Shown: positions 18,068 to 26,226 of the stretch, piece by piece
How the letters are laid out: the number at the start of each line of letters is the position of its first letter
Numbering within the stretch: the first letter of the stretch is position 1
Notes under the pieces: generated by a model
What the model was told of the DNA's origin: nothing
The model's input: only the letters and a program-made list of their open reading frames with translations
The model's database searches: none
Assembly (NCBI GenBank): GCA_002869065.1
Contig: PKTR01000006.1
Span: 62,001 to 126,000 of the forward strand
From: Hyphomicrobiales bacterium
GTDB taxonomy: Bacteria > Pseudomonadota > Alphaproteobacteria > Rhizobiales > Rhodobiaceae
Direction of reading: 5' to 3'
Length of the DNA stretch: 64,000 bases
Program-made: the position numbers and the translations under genes

Positions 18068-18700
18068 TCAGTCCCACATCGGGACCGTGCTGCCGCCACT
18101 TTCGCGCTGCTTCATAACCTTGGCCTGGATGTATTTCTGGAAGTGCGTGTCCTTCCAGTGGCCCTCATGGACGAATTCGTGCATCGAAATGAAGTGGAAC
18201 GGCTTGAAGTAGCCCGGCATACGCACCGTCTCGGCGTCCTTGCCGCTCTTGCCGGCAACGTCGGCCTCGCGCGAGAAGAAGCTGATCGACGGCGTGTACA
18301 TCACGCCCCATTTGCGCGCCAGATCCCGCTCTTCCATCGTTTCACCGTCGAAATCGGTGGTTTCGCGCGAACCCCACATGTCGAGCTGCACGACGACGAA
18401 ATTGTTCTTGATGTAGTCGGCGATCTCGGGAATCGCGAAGTTCTTGACGTGCATCTCGCGGCAGTAGGGGCAGCCGCGCTGTTCGAAGATGACGGCGAAG
18501 TCCTTGCCGGCGGCCTTCGCCTCTTCGAAGTCTTCCGCCATGTCGAGGAAGGATTCGTGAAACCACGGCTGGACATGCAGTCCGTTCGGGCCGACTTCGC
18601 CTTCGCCTGCAGCTTTCACCAGAGACGGCGCTGCAAGTGTGCCCGCAGCCGCGCCTGCGGCCGCACCGAGCATGAAACCTCTACGGTTGAGATTGATCAT
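18068..18700 (-). CDS. Exported thioredoxin-fold protein (SoxW-like), Tat signal
   Basis: A 210-residue protein. The N-terminus MINLNRRGFMLGAAAGAAAG has a twin-arginine motif (RRGFM) and hydrophobic stretch, so it is probably exported folded to the periplasm by Tat. The thioredoxin active site is CPYC in EQRGCPYCREMH (about residues 74-85), and the cis-proline is in MYTPSISF. This layout matches thioredoxin-like SoxW proteins, though no sox genes are present. The ATG at 18700 has GAGGGGG about 5 bases upstream; the longer frame (to 18757) lacks support. Confidence 0.85.
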   Translation of the reverse strand: MINLNRRGFMLGAAAGAAAGTLAAPSLVKAAGEGEVGPNGLHVQPWFHESFLDMAEDFEEAKAAGKDFAVIFEQRGCPYCREMHVKNFAIPEIADYIKNNFVVVQLDMWGSRETTDFDGETMEERDLARKWGVMYTPSISFFSREADVAGKSGKDAETVRMPGYFKPFHFISMHEFVHEGHWKDTHFQKYIQAKVMKQRESGGSTVPMWD

Positions 18701-18916
18701 CGTTTCCCCCTCATGGAACGCGTTTGATTGGTCTTGTTTGATACGATCATACCTCACTGTCAGATGGTGAACAGAGGCGCGTTGTCAAAGCTTCGCGAGC
18801 GTGGGCCAGTGTGCCGACGTTCCCGTCTCGCCCGGCGCGGGAAGTCGTGATAGGGAATTCCCAAGGGCCGCGCTTCCCGCTGCCCTGTTTTTTCGGTTTT
18901 CGTTCGGTGAGATGCC

Positions 18917-19621
18917 ATGCGCGTTCTGGTGATCGAGAATTTTGCCGCGACCACGCTCGGTCTGGTCGGGACCGCGCTTGAGGAAGCCGGCGCGGAGCTC
19001 AGCGTGATCCGCACCTTCGAGGGGCCTGTCACGATCCCCACCGACTCGGACGGCTTCGACGCGCTGGTGGTGCTTGGCGGCGCGCAAAACGCCCTTGCCG
19101 ACGACACCCACCCCGAATTGCCGCGCATTGCCGCCCTGACGAAGGCGTTCGGCGACGCCGACAAGGCGGTGCTGGGCATCTGCCTCGGTGCCCAGCTCGT
19201 CGCTCGCGGTTATGGCGCGGAAAACCTTCTTGATCGCGGCATCGAATTCGGCTGGCAGCCGGTCGGTCCGACCGAAGCGGGCCGCAGCGATCCGGTCATT
19301 GAGCCGCTCGGTGACGCCGCGCCCGTGTTCCACTGGCACAGCGACACGTTCACCTTGCCGCCGGGCGCCGAGCACCTCGCCACCAGCGATCTGACCCGCC
19401 ATCAGGCCTTCCGCATCGGCCGCGCGGTATACGGCATCCAGTTCCATTTCGAGGCGAGCCGTGCGCTGGTCGAGGAATGGTGCGAGGTCTTCGCCGATCA
19501 TATCGCCGAACATACGCCGGACTGGCCGCTGCGGATGGAAGAGGAAAGTGCCCGCCACGGCGTGCTCGCCGATACGGTGGGGCTTGAAATCGGCCGCCGC
19601 TGGGTGTCGCTGATCCGCTGA
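18917..19621 (+). CDS. Class I glutamine amidotransferase-like protein, copy 1
   Basis: A 234-residue protein of the GMP-synthase-like glutamine amidotransferase family. The nucleophile elbow GICLGAQLVA (Cys near 94) and the C-terminal histidine in QFHFEASRA (near 176) are the expected Cys-His pair; the Glu follows two residues later. It probably releases ammonia from glutamine or a related amide for a partner not encoded here. It is followed 20 bases later by a paralogue of the same length. Confidence 0.85.
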   Translation: MRVLVIENFAATTLGLVGTALEEAGAELSVIRTFEGPVTIPTDSDGFDALVVLGGAQNALADDTHPELPRIAALTKAFGDADKAVLGICLGAQLVARGYGAENLLDRGIEFGWQPVGPTEAGRSDPVIEPLGDAAPVFHWHSDTFTLPPGAEHLATSDLTRHQAFRIGRAVYGIQFHFEASRALVEEWCEVFADHIAEHTPDWPLRMEEESARHGVLADTVGLEIGRRWVSLIR

Positions 19622-19641
19622 ATTTGTCAGGAGAACACACC

Positions 19642-20346
19642 GTGCGCGTCCTTGTCATCGAGAACACCAACCCCTCGAAGATCGGCCTTCTTGGCGTGGC
19701 GCTGGAAGAAGCCGGCGCCGAACTCGATGTGCTGCGCGCCTACGAGACGCCCGATGCTGTGCCGGCTAATTCAAGCGGCTACGATGCGCTCGTCGTGCTT
19801 GGCGGGCCGCAGAATGCGCGCGCCGACGATCTCCATCCCGAATTGCCGGCAATCGCCGCGCTAACCCGTAACTTTGGCGATGCCGACAAGGCGGTGATGG
19901 GCATCTGCCTCGGCTCGCAACTCGTCGCGCGAGGTCACGGCGCGGAAAATGTGCTCGACCGGCCGATGGAGTTCGGCTGGCACGAGGTTCGGCAAAGCGC
20001 CGAGGGTGCCGCCGATCCGGTGATGGCGGCGATCGGCAGGGGCGAGCCGATCTTCCACAGCCACCGCGACACCTTCACCCTGCCGCCGGGCGCGGTGCAT
20101 CTCGCCTCAAGCGACCGCACGCCGAACCAGGCCTTCCGGCTCGGCCGCGCCGTCTATGCCGTGCAGTTCCATTTCGAGGCGAGCCGCGACGTGGTCAGTT
20201 TCTTCAGCGACGCCTTCGCCGAGCGCATCGCCAGTCACACGCCCGACTGGCCGCAGCGACAAGCCAGCGAAGCCGAAACGCACGGCGTTCGCGCCGATGA
20301 GGTCGGGCTCGACATCGCCCGCCGCTGGGTGTCGTTGATTCGGTAG
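19642..20346 (+). CDS. Class I glutamine amidotransferase-like protein, copy 2
   Basis: Also 234 residues and collinear with copy 1, sharing the start MRVLVIEN, the elbow GICLGSQLVARGHGAEN, QFHFEASRD and the end RRWVSLIR. It begins with GTG, supported by AGGAGA about 8 bases upstream. The pair arose by tandem duplication; both keep Cys, His and Glu, so both are probably active. The differences are concentrated in the loops around residues 70 and 110-125. It is convergent with the RidA gene, with 8 bases between the stops. Confidence 0.85.
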   Translation: MRVLVIENTNPSKIGLLGVALEEAGAELDVLRAYETPDAVPANSSGYDALVVLGGPQNARADDLHPELPAIAALTRNFGDADKAVMGICLGSQLVARGHGAENVLDRPMEFGWHEVRQSAEGAADPVMAAIGRGEPIFHSHRDTFTLPPGAVHLASSDRTPNQAFRLGRAVYAVQFHFEASRDVVSFFSDAFAERIASHTPDWPQRQASEAETHGVRADEVGLDIARRWVSLIR

Positions 20347-20354
20347 AGCAGGGG

Positions 20355-20738
20355 TTATTCGACGACGGCGTCGGCTTCGAGTTCGACCAGCCAGTCCGGG
20401 TCGACGAAGCCGGAAACCTCGACGAAGGTGCAGGCCGGGCGGATGTCGCCGAATGCTTCGCCATGCGCTTTCGCCGCCTCTTTCCAGCGCGAAATATCGG
20501 TCACCATCACCCGCGTGCGGATGACGTCGCCAAGCGATGCGCCGGCGTCGGCAAGCGCCTGTTCGATAATCTCGATGCAGCGCTGGGTCTGCCTGTAGAC
20601 ATCGCCGACGCCATCGGTGCCGCCGTCCGCCGCAATCGGTGCCGTGCCGGCAACCGCGATCGTGTTGCCGATCCGAACCGCGCGGCTGAAGCCGATCTCG
20701 GGTTCCAGATAGGAGCCCGAGGACACGTTCTTGCGCAT
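20355..20738 (-). CDS. RidA/YjgF-family protein
   Basis: A 127-residue protein of the RidA (reactive imine/enamine deaminase) family. The catalytic arginine lies in DVIRTRVMVTDISRW (about 70-84), and ACTFVEVSGFVDPDWLVELEADAVV gives the conserved C-terminal half. It probably acts as a homotrimer in the cytosol hydrolysing enamine or imine intermediates. The ATG at 20738 gives the usual N-terminus; an upstream extension is open but lacks support. It follows lutC in the same direction, after a repeat. Confidence 0.88.
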   Translation of the reverse strand: MRKNVSSGSYLEPEIGFSRAVRIGNTIAVAGTAPIAADGGTDGVGDVYRQTQRCIEIIEQALADAGASLGDVIRTRVMVTDISRWKEAAKAHGEAFGDIRPACTFVEVSGFVDPDWLVELEADAVVE

Positions 20739-20756
20739 TGTTCTGCTCCGAAAGTG

Positions 20757-20860
20757 GCTAGAGCGTCTCGCGTTCAAGCTGAATCTCGAAATGCTCTAGC
20801 CCTTTGTTTAGCCGCATCTTTGTCGACGCCAATTGTTCCAATTGGCTGCACGATGCTCTA
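20757..20860. repeat. Rhizobiales-type palindromic intergenic unit
   Basis: The arms gctagagc (20757-20764) and gctctagc (20793-20800) flank a 28-base centre. They are followed by the exact palindrome gccaattg-ttc-caattggc (20828-20846) and a further gctcta at 20855-20860 that overlaps the lutC stop. From memory, similar gctctag-bounded units are scattered between genes in many Hyphomicrobiales. It may affect the lutC 3' end. Confidence 0.55.
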
Positions 20861-21529
20861 ACCGACCACCACGATGTGCAGTGCCCGCGGCCCGTGTGCG
20901 CCCAAAAGGATCGTCTGCTCGATGTCGCCGGAGCGCGACGGGCCGGTGATCATGTTGACGGTGCGCGGCATCGTTCCCTTGCCGTTATAGGCGCGCAGCC
21001 GCTCCCACATGGTCTCCATGTCGCCGGTGATGTCCTCCGCCGCGACCACCACGATGTGGGTCTCGGGCAGGAAGTTCAGCGTCGTCGGATTGTCGGCGCC
21101 CGATTGCAGCACCAGCGTGCCGGTTTCGGCGATGCCGGCGAAGCTGTGCGACAGGCCGACCGCGTCGTGCCCGTCGGACGGGCCGGTCTGAACGTCAAGC
21201 GTCGGCGTCTTGTCCCACGGCACGCCGGCAAGGCGCGGATCGTTGCCGCGCCGCAGTGCGGCCGGCAGGTTCTTGTCGCGCAGATAGGTCTGCAGCGCGG
21301 CGGGCAGTTCGTCATAGGAACCGATGCGGGCAACGCTCGCCTGCACCTTCTCTGCTTGCTCGACGAACATGCCGATGCGCTCGGCGAGCGGCAGCTGGCC
21401 GCGCTTCGGGATCACCCCGCGAGGCGTCTCGGCGAGGCGCGTTTCAGTGATCGTCCGCCGTTCGGTGTCGTCGCCTGCAACGCCGAGCGAACGTTTCAGG
21501 CGGGCAAGGATGGCGTCGCGTCCGCTCAT
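20858..21529 (-). CDS. lutC: Lactate utilization protein C (LUD domain)
   Basis: A 223-residue LUD-domain protein, third subunit of the LutABC complex that oxidises L-lactate to pyruvate. The conserved C-terminal part GIAETGTLVLQSGADN...HIVVV is present (about 130-165), and the end ILLGAHGPRALHIVVVG is typical. Its ATG overlaps the lutB stop as ATGA, so the two are translationally coupled. The longer open frame into lutB is not used. Last gene of lutR-lutA-lutB-lutC. Confidence 0.92.
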   Translation of the reverse strand: MSGRDAILARLKRSLGVAGDDTERRTITETRLAETPRGVIPKRGQLPLAERIGMFVEQAEKVQASVARIGSYDELPAALQTYLRDKNLPAALRRGNDPRLAGVPWDKTPTLDVQTGPSDGHDAVGLSHSFAGIAETGTLVLQSGADNPTTLNFLPETHIVVVAAEDITGDMETMWERLRAYNGKGTMPRTVNMITGPSRSGDIEQTILLGAHGPRALHIVVVG

Positions 21530-22968
21530 TGCTGTGCTCCCCGGTTGCCGCTGGCGCGCTGGCGTTCGGCCCATTGCTGCTGGAAGGTTTTGCCCTGCGG
21601 CGCCGGCAGGTCGCGATGTCCGGTCCAGCCGCCGGCAAGCGGCAGCCGCGAGAACCGGCCAGAGCGTTTGCCGAAGAACGACATGAACCGCGCCGCAAGC
21701 CCGGTCGCGAACTGATAGAGCTTCGGGCGCTTGGCCAGGAACGCCCACAGCTTCAGCCCGTTGCGCTGGGTCGTCGGCTGCAGATTGCGCTCGAACTCGC
21801 GCTCGCGCCAATGCCGCATCATCTTCGGCAGCGGGATGCGCATCGGACACACGCTCTCGCAGCGCCCGCAGAAGGTCGAGGCATTCGGCAGATGGCCGGA
21901 CTGGTCGACGCCCCACAGCGTCGGCGTCAGAACGGCACCCATTGGGCCCGGATAGACCGAGCCGTAAGCATGGCCGCCGACCGCGTGATAGACCGGGCAG
22001 TGGTTCATGCAGGCACCGCAGCGGATACAGCGCAGCATGTCCTGGAACTCTGTGCCGAGCATCGCCGAGCGGCCATTGTCGAGCAGCACGACGTGATAGG
22101 CGTCGGGACCGTCCGGGTCGCCCGGGCGGCGCGGGCCGGTCGAAAAGGTGGTGTAGACCGACATATCCTGGCCGGTGGCGGAGCGCGCCAGAACGCGCAG
22201 GATCGTCGCCACGTCGTCGAGCGTCGGCGTCACCTTTTCGATCGAGGCGACCACGATATGGGTGCGCGGCAGGATCTGGGTTAGATCGCCATTGCCCTCA
22301 TTGGTGACGATGATCGAGGTGCCGGTCTCGGCGATCAGGAAGTTGGCGCCGGTAATTCCGACATCCGCGCCGAGGAAGGTATCGCGCAGCACCTCGCGCG
22401 CTTCGCCCAGAAGCGATGTCGCTTCTTCCAGATTGCGTTCTTTCGGCAGATGGGTGTGCACGCGGCGGAAGTCGGCCTCGACCTCTTCCTTGTTGACGTG
22501 CACTGCCGGCGCGATGATGTGGCTTGGCGGCTCGTTGCGAAGCTGGATGATGTATTCGCCGAGGTCCGTCTCCACCGGGCGGATGTCGTTCTCGAGCAGG
22601 TGCTCGTTGAGCCCGATCTCCTCGGTGATCATCGACTTGCCCTTGGTCACCGTCTTCGCGCCCGCCTGTTTGCAGATGTCGAGGATGATGGCGCGGGCAT
22701 CCGCCGCCGTCTCCGCCCAGTGAACCTGGCCGCCGGCCTCCGTCACCTTCTTTTCGTAGGCCTCCAGATAGAGGTCGAGATGGGCCAGCGTGTGGTTCTT
22801 GATATCGCGCGCGTTGTCGCGCAGCGCCTCGAACTCGGGCAGCGCGGCGGCAGCCTTCGCCCGCTTGGTGATAAAGCCGCGCTTGACGTTGCCGAGCGCC
22901 TTTTGCAGCCGGGCATCGCCGAGCGCTTCAGACGCCTGTTCCTTGAAGGCGGTCGATTTGATCTGCAT
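21526..22968 (-). CDS. lutB: Lactate utilization iron-sulfur protein B
   Basis: A 480-residue protein with an N-terminal LUD domain (SMITEEIGLNEHL..., about 110-250, ETGTSIIVTNEGNGD) and a C-terminal ferredoxin-like part with two [4Fe-4S] motifs, CIRCGACMNHC at about 314-324 and CGRCESVCP at about 367-375. It carries electrons in L-lactate oxidation with LutA and LutC at the membrane. The ATG at 22968 is chosen over the TTG four codons earlier, because GAGGGG sits just upstream. It starts 8 bases after the lutA stop and overlaps lutC by 4 bases. Confidence 0.94.
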   Translation of the reverse strand: MQIKSTAFKEQASEALGDARLQKALGNVKRGFITKRAKAAAALPEFEALRDNARDIKNHTLAHLDLYLEAYEKKVTEAGGQVHWAETAADARAIILDICKQAGAKTVTKGKSMITEEIGLNEHLLENDIRPVETDLGEYIIQLRNEPPSHIIAPAVHVNKEEVEADFRRVHTHLPKERNLEEATSLLGEAREVLRDTFLGADVGITGANFLIAETGTSIIVTNEGNGDLTQILPRTHIVVASIEKVTPTLDDVATILRVLARSATGQDMSVYTTFSTGPRRPGDPDGPDAYHVVLLDNGRSAMLGTEFQDMLRCIRCGACMNHCPVYHAVGGHAYGSVYPGPMGAVLTPTLWGVDQSGHLPNASTFCGRCESVCPMRIPLPKMMRHWREREFERNLQPTTQRNGLKLWAFLAKRPKLYQFATGLAARFMSFFGKRSGRFSRLPLAGGWTGHRDLPAPQGKTFQQQWAERQRASGNRGAQQ

Positions 22969-22976
22969 GACGCCCC

Positions 22977-23756
22977 TCAATCCTGCGGTTCGCCGATGGC
23001 CGGCGTATCGGCCATGCCGGCAAGCACTTCCGCGACGTGGCGCACCTTAATGGTCTGTCCCTCGCGCTGCATCTTGCCAGCCATGTTCATCAGACAGCCG
23101 AGATCGCCGCCGAGCAGGGTTGCGGCGCCGCTCGCCGTCACGTTCTCGCTCTTCTTGCCGACGATGGCGTTCGAGATGTCGGGATATTTGACACAGAACG
23201 TGCCGCCGAAACCGCAGCACACGTCGGATTCTTCCATTTCCGTCAGCGACAGCCCCTCGACCGAGGCAAGCAGCGCGCGCGGCTGGTCGTGAACGCCGAG
23301 TTCGCGCAGGCCCGAGCAGGAATCATGGTAGGTCACCGAGCCGTCGAACTTGGCCGAAACGGTGTCGATCTTCAGCACATCGACGAGGAAGCTCGTCAGC
23401 TCGAAGACCTTGTCGGCAAAGGCTTCGGCGCGCGTCGCCCAATGTGCGTCGCCGGGGAAGAGATGCGGGTAGTGCACCTTCATCATCGCCGCGCAGGAGC
23501 CCGACGGCGCGACCACATAGTCGAAGTCCTCGAAGGCGGAGATCACCTGCTCGGCAAGGTCACGGGCATCCGCCGTGTCGCCGGAATTGTAGGCCGGCTG
23601 GCCGCAGCAGGTCTGCGCTGGCGGCACGACGACCCGGCAGCCGGCGTCCTCCATCAGCTTGACGGCGGCGAAACCGACCGAAGGCCGCATGAAATCGACC
23701 AGGCAGGTAACGAACAACCCGACGGTGGGCTGCGAGGCGGCGGGCGAGGGGCTCAA
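22977..23756 (-). CDS. lutA: Lactate utilization protein A (CCG-domain)
   Basis: A 259-residue protein with two CCG domains: QTCCGQPAYN (about 48-57) and DVCCGFGGTFCVKYPD (about 177-192), each expected to help bind an iron-sulfur or noncubane cluster. It acts with LutB and LutC. The start is a TTG that overlaps the TGA stop of the regulator gene (TTGA), supported by AGGGAG about 6 bases upstream. The first ATG is not until residue 23, within the conserved core, so the TTG is the better choice. Confidence 0.92.
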   Translation of the reverse strand: MSPSPAASQPTVGLFVTCLVDFMRPSVGFAAVKLMEDAGCRVVVPPAQTCCGQPAYNSGDTADARDLAEQVISAFEDFDYVVAPSGSCAAMMKVHYPHLFPGDAHWATRAEAFADKVFELTSFLVDVLKIDTVSAKFDGSVTYHDSCSGLRELGVHDQPRALLASVEGLSLTEMEESDVCCGFGGTFCVKYPDISNAIVGKKSENVTASGAATLLGGDLGCLMNMAGKMQREGQTIKVRHVAEVLAGMADTPAIGEPQD

Positions 23757-24589
23757 GCTTGTGACTCCCTGGTGTCGGAGGCGGTCCGGCGCTTGCGCGC
23801 CGGCGAAGGGGACATATGCGACGACCGCTCGGCCATTTGCTGCAGGCGGAGCGCGGCGACCGTTTCCCAGTCTCCGGCGCGCTGCACCTCGCGCATCGTC
23901 GTCTCCACGTAATCGATATGGGCCTCTGCTGCCAAGCGCGAAGCGACCGGATCGCCGCTGATGATCGCCTCGTAGATGGCCCTGTGCTGGGAAAGCAGGT
24001 TCTCACGGGCGCCGGGGAAGGCATAAACCGTCATGCGATTGTAGAACACGCCGTCGGACAAAAGCCGGTAACAGGCCCTGAGCGTGTGCAAGAGGATCAT
24101 GTTGTGCGCGCTCTCGCCGACCGCATTGTGAAATTCGACATCGATCGCGGCCTCGGCATCGAAGTCGCCCCGGCCGTGCGCTTCTTCCATCCCGGTGAAC
24201 AGGCGCGTCAGGATTTCCTTGTCCGCTGCGGTCGCCCGCAACGCGGCGAGTTCGGCGGCGGTTCCTTCGACCTCGCGGCGGAATTCAAGATAGTCGGCGA
24301 CGGCGCGCGGATGACGGCGGATCAGGTCGACGATCTGGTCGGAGAACACCGTGCCGATCACGTCGGAGATGAAGGTTCCCTCGCCGTGACGCGAGGTGAC
24401 GAGCCCGCGCTCCTCAAGTTTCTTGATCGCTTCGCGCAGGATCGGCCGCGAGACATCAACTTTTTTGGCCAATTCGCGCTCGGCCGGAAGCCGGTCGCCG
24501 GAGCGCAGAATGCCTTGCAGGATCAGGCTTTCGAGCTGCTCGACAACGGCGTCCGCCGTGCGGTTGTGGCTGATCTGGTGAAAAACCAT
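23753..24589 (-). CDS. FadR-type GntR regulator of the lactate cluster
   Basis: A 278-residue GntR-family regulator of the FadR group. The N-terminal winged helix (ADAVVEQLESLILQGILRSG...LPAERELAKKVDVSRPILREAI) occupies about 10-65, and the all-helical FCD effector domain follows, with metal-binding His in VEFHNAVGE (about 153) and HRAIYEAI, HIDYVE. In LldR/LutR homologues the domain binds lactate. It is first in the lut operon and divergent from the TRAP transporter, so it probably controls both. A TTG at 24643 could extend it; the ATG at 24589 fits family length. Confidence 0.88.
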   Translation of the reverse strand: MVFHQISHNRTADAVVEQLESLILQGILRSGDRLPAERELAKKVDVSRPILREAIKKLEERGLVTSRHGEGTFISDVIGTVFSDQIVDLIRRHPRAVADYLEFRREVEGTAAELAALRATAADKEILTRLFTGMEEAHGRGDFDAEAAIDVEFHNAVGESAHNMILLHTLRACYRLLSDGVFYNRMTVYAFPGARENLLSQHRAIYEAIISGDPVASRLAAEAHIDYVETTMREVQRAGDWETVAALRLQQMAERSSHMSPSPARKRRTASDTRESQA

Positions 24590-24719
24590 TCGTTGGCACT
24601 GTATTTTAGCGATATCTGAAGTATCTGCCGCGTCGGTGCGCAAATAGCCTTTTCAGCGGGCCATTTTGTTGCTGACGCATGCAGGGCTCGGCATCGAAAC
24701 TATTCTGCATTGCTTTCAG

Positions 24720-24738
24720 TGGTCAACATTGTTACCCA
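24720..24738. promoter_or_regulatory. Candidate operator between lut and TRAP genes
   Basis: The 19-base site TGGTCAACATTGTTACCCA matches its own reverse complement at 14 of 19 positions and has TGG/CCA ends, of the kind bound by FadR-type GntR dimers. It lies in the 300-base divergent region, 131 bases before the regulator start and 151 bases before DctP. The assignment is inferred. Confidence 0.3.
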
Positions 24739-24889
24739 ATAGACCAATGGCGGGTAACCGCACCGGCGTGGCGTCTGGACAATGAATGAGGGCTGGCCAT
24801 CGGCCCCTTGATCGGTCTAGATTTCGGTCGGGAACAACGATCCGTCTTTTCAAGAAACGGACTTTCGACATCCAAGGGAGGAAACAGGG

Positions 24890-25930
24890 ATGAAGAAATT
24901 TCTCGCTGCATCGGCTCTGACCGCTGCTATTGCGATGACTGGTGCTCCGGCTCAGGCTCTCGACAAGCTGAACTGGGACATGCAGTCGACCTATTCGAGC
25001 TCGCTGACGCAGCTCGGCACGCTCGGCAAGGTGATCTCCGAGCGTCTCGCGGCCGTTTCCGGCGGCGACATCAAGCTGACTTTCCAGGAGCCGGGCGCCA
25101 TCGTGCCGGCACTCGAAGCGTTTGACGCGGTCTCCTCGGGCGCCATTCAGGCCGCCTGGTCGACCCCGGGTTACTGGACCGGCAAGGACTCCGCCCTTGC
25201 GCTGTTCGCCGCCGTGCCGTTCGGCCCGAGCGCCGGCGAATACTACGCCTGGATCAAGTTCGGCGGCGGCCAGGAGCTGATGGACGAAATCTACGCTCCG
25301 CACGGCATCAAGTCGCAGATCTGCGCCGTCATCGCCCCGGAAGCTTCCGGCTGGTTCAAGAAGGAAATCAACTCGGTTGACGACCTCAAGGGCCTGAAGA
25401 TGCGCTTCTTCGGCCTCGGCGCCAAGGTCATGGAAAAGATGGGCGTTTCGACCCAGCTCCTGGCCGGCGGCGACATCTTCCCGGCGCTTGAACTCGGCAC
25501 CATCGACGCCACCGAATTCTCCATGCCGGCGATCGACCTGAAGCTCGGCTTCTACCAGGTCGCCAAGCACTACTACTTCCCGGGCTGGCACCAGCAGTCG
25601 ACCCTGTTCGAACTGATGATGAACAAGGAAGAGTGGGACGGTCTCGGCGACGACACCAAGGCGCTGATCGAAACCGTTTGCGAAGCCAACGTCGCTTACG
25701 GCCTGGCCGAAGGCGAGGCGATCCAGTTCGACGCGCTGGCCAAGCTGAAGGCCGAAGGCGTGACCATCCACAAGTGGGACCAGTCGATCCTCGACGCCCT
25801 GCAGGCCGCCTGGCTTGAGGTTGTGGACGAAGAAAAGGCAAAGAACCCGAACTTCGCCAAGGTCTGGGAATCGCTCTCGACGTTCCGCGCCGGCTACAAG
25901 ACCTGGAAGGACATCGGCTACCTCCAGTAA
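24890..25930 (+). CDS. TRAP transporter substrate-binding protein (lactate-type DctP)
   Basis: A 346-residue periplasmic binding protein with a Sec signal peptide (1-23, ending PAQA-LD). The DctP fold is shown by LKGLKMRFFGLGAKVMEKMG (about 167-186, with the conserved Arg that anchors the substrate carboxylate) and GGDIFPALELGTIDATEF (about 191-208). This subgroup, related to TakP and TTHA0766, binds 2-oxo or 2-hydroxy monocarboxylates. The divergent lut operon makes L-lactate the likely ligand. GGAGG lies about 8 bases before the ATG. A strong hairpin follows the stop. Confidence 0.92.
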   Translation: MKKFLAASALTAAIAMTGAPAQALDKLNWDMQSTYSSSLTQLGTLGKVISERLAAVSGGDIKLTFQEPGAIVPALEAFDAVSSGAIQAAWSTPGYWTGKDSALALFAAVPFGPSAGEYYAWIKFGGGQELMDEIYAPHGIKSQICAVIAPEASGWFKKEINSVDDLKGLKMRFFGLGAKVMEKMGVSTQLLAGGDIFPALELGTIDATEFSMPAIDLKLGFYQVAKHYYFPGWHQQSTLFELMMNKEEWDGLGDDTKALIETVCEANVAYGLAEGEAIQFDALAKLKAEGVTIHKWDQSILDALQAAWLEVVDEEKAKNPNFAKVWESLSTFRAGYKTWKDIGYLQ

Positions 25931-25954
25931 GCCGCTGTTTCTCTTGAGGAATAA

Positions 25955-25985
25955 GGCGCCGCGCGGACATGCTTCGCGCGGCGCC
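25955..25985 (+). promoter_or_regulatory. Stable hairpin between the TRAP binding-protein and permease genes
   Basis: Arms ggcgccgcgcg and cgcgcggcgcc are exact 11-base complements around a nine-base loop, 24 bases after the DctP stop. It is not followed by T residues. It probably protects the binding-protein message 3' end or partly attenuates transcription into the permease genes, as is common when binding proteins are needed in excess. Confidence 0.5.
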
Positions 25986-26226
25986 GGAATTTCAGCCGGA
26001 CCGGGTCTTTCGTTCCTATCGTGACAGCACACAACGTGCGAACAGGCGTTAGTCCGTTCCGCTGATCGGGCGTGGTCGTCAGAGGTTCCCGCGGGAACCG
26101 TTCTCCGATCCCGACCCCGTTTCTTTGACACTGGCGCCCCGCAATCGTGGCGTTGCGTGCCGTATTGAGCGTTTCCGCCGATTTCCCGTGAGGACACCGC
26201 GCGGCGCTCCAGGGGGAGAGAGCACC

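Noticed and set aside
24594-24612. TGGCACtgtatTTTAG considered as a sigma-54 promoter for the TRAP operon
   Set aside because: The -12 element lacks the required GC, and the site lies too far from the TRAP start, at the 5' end of the opposite regulator gene.
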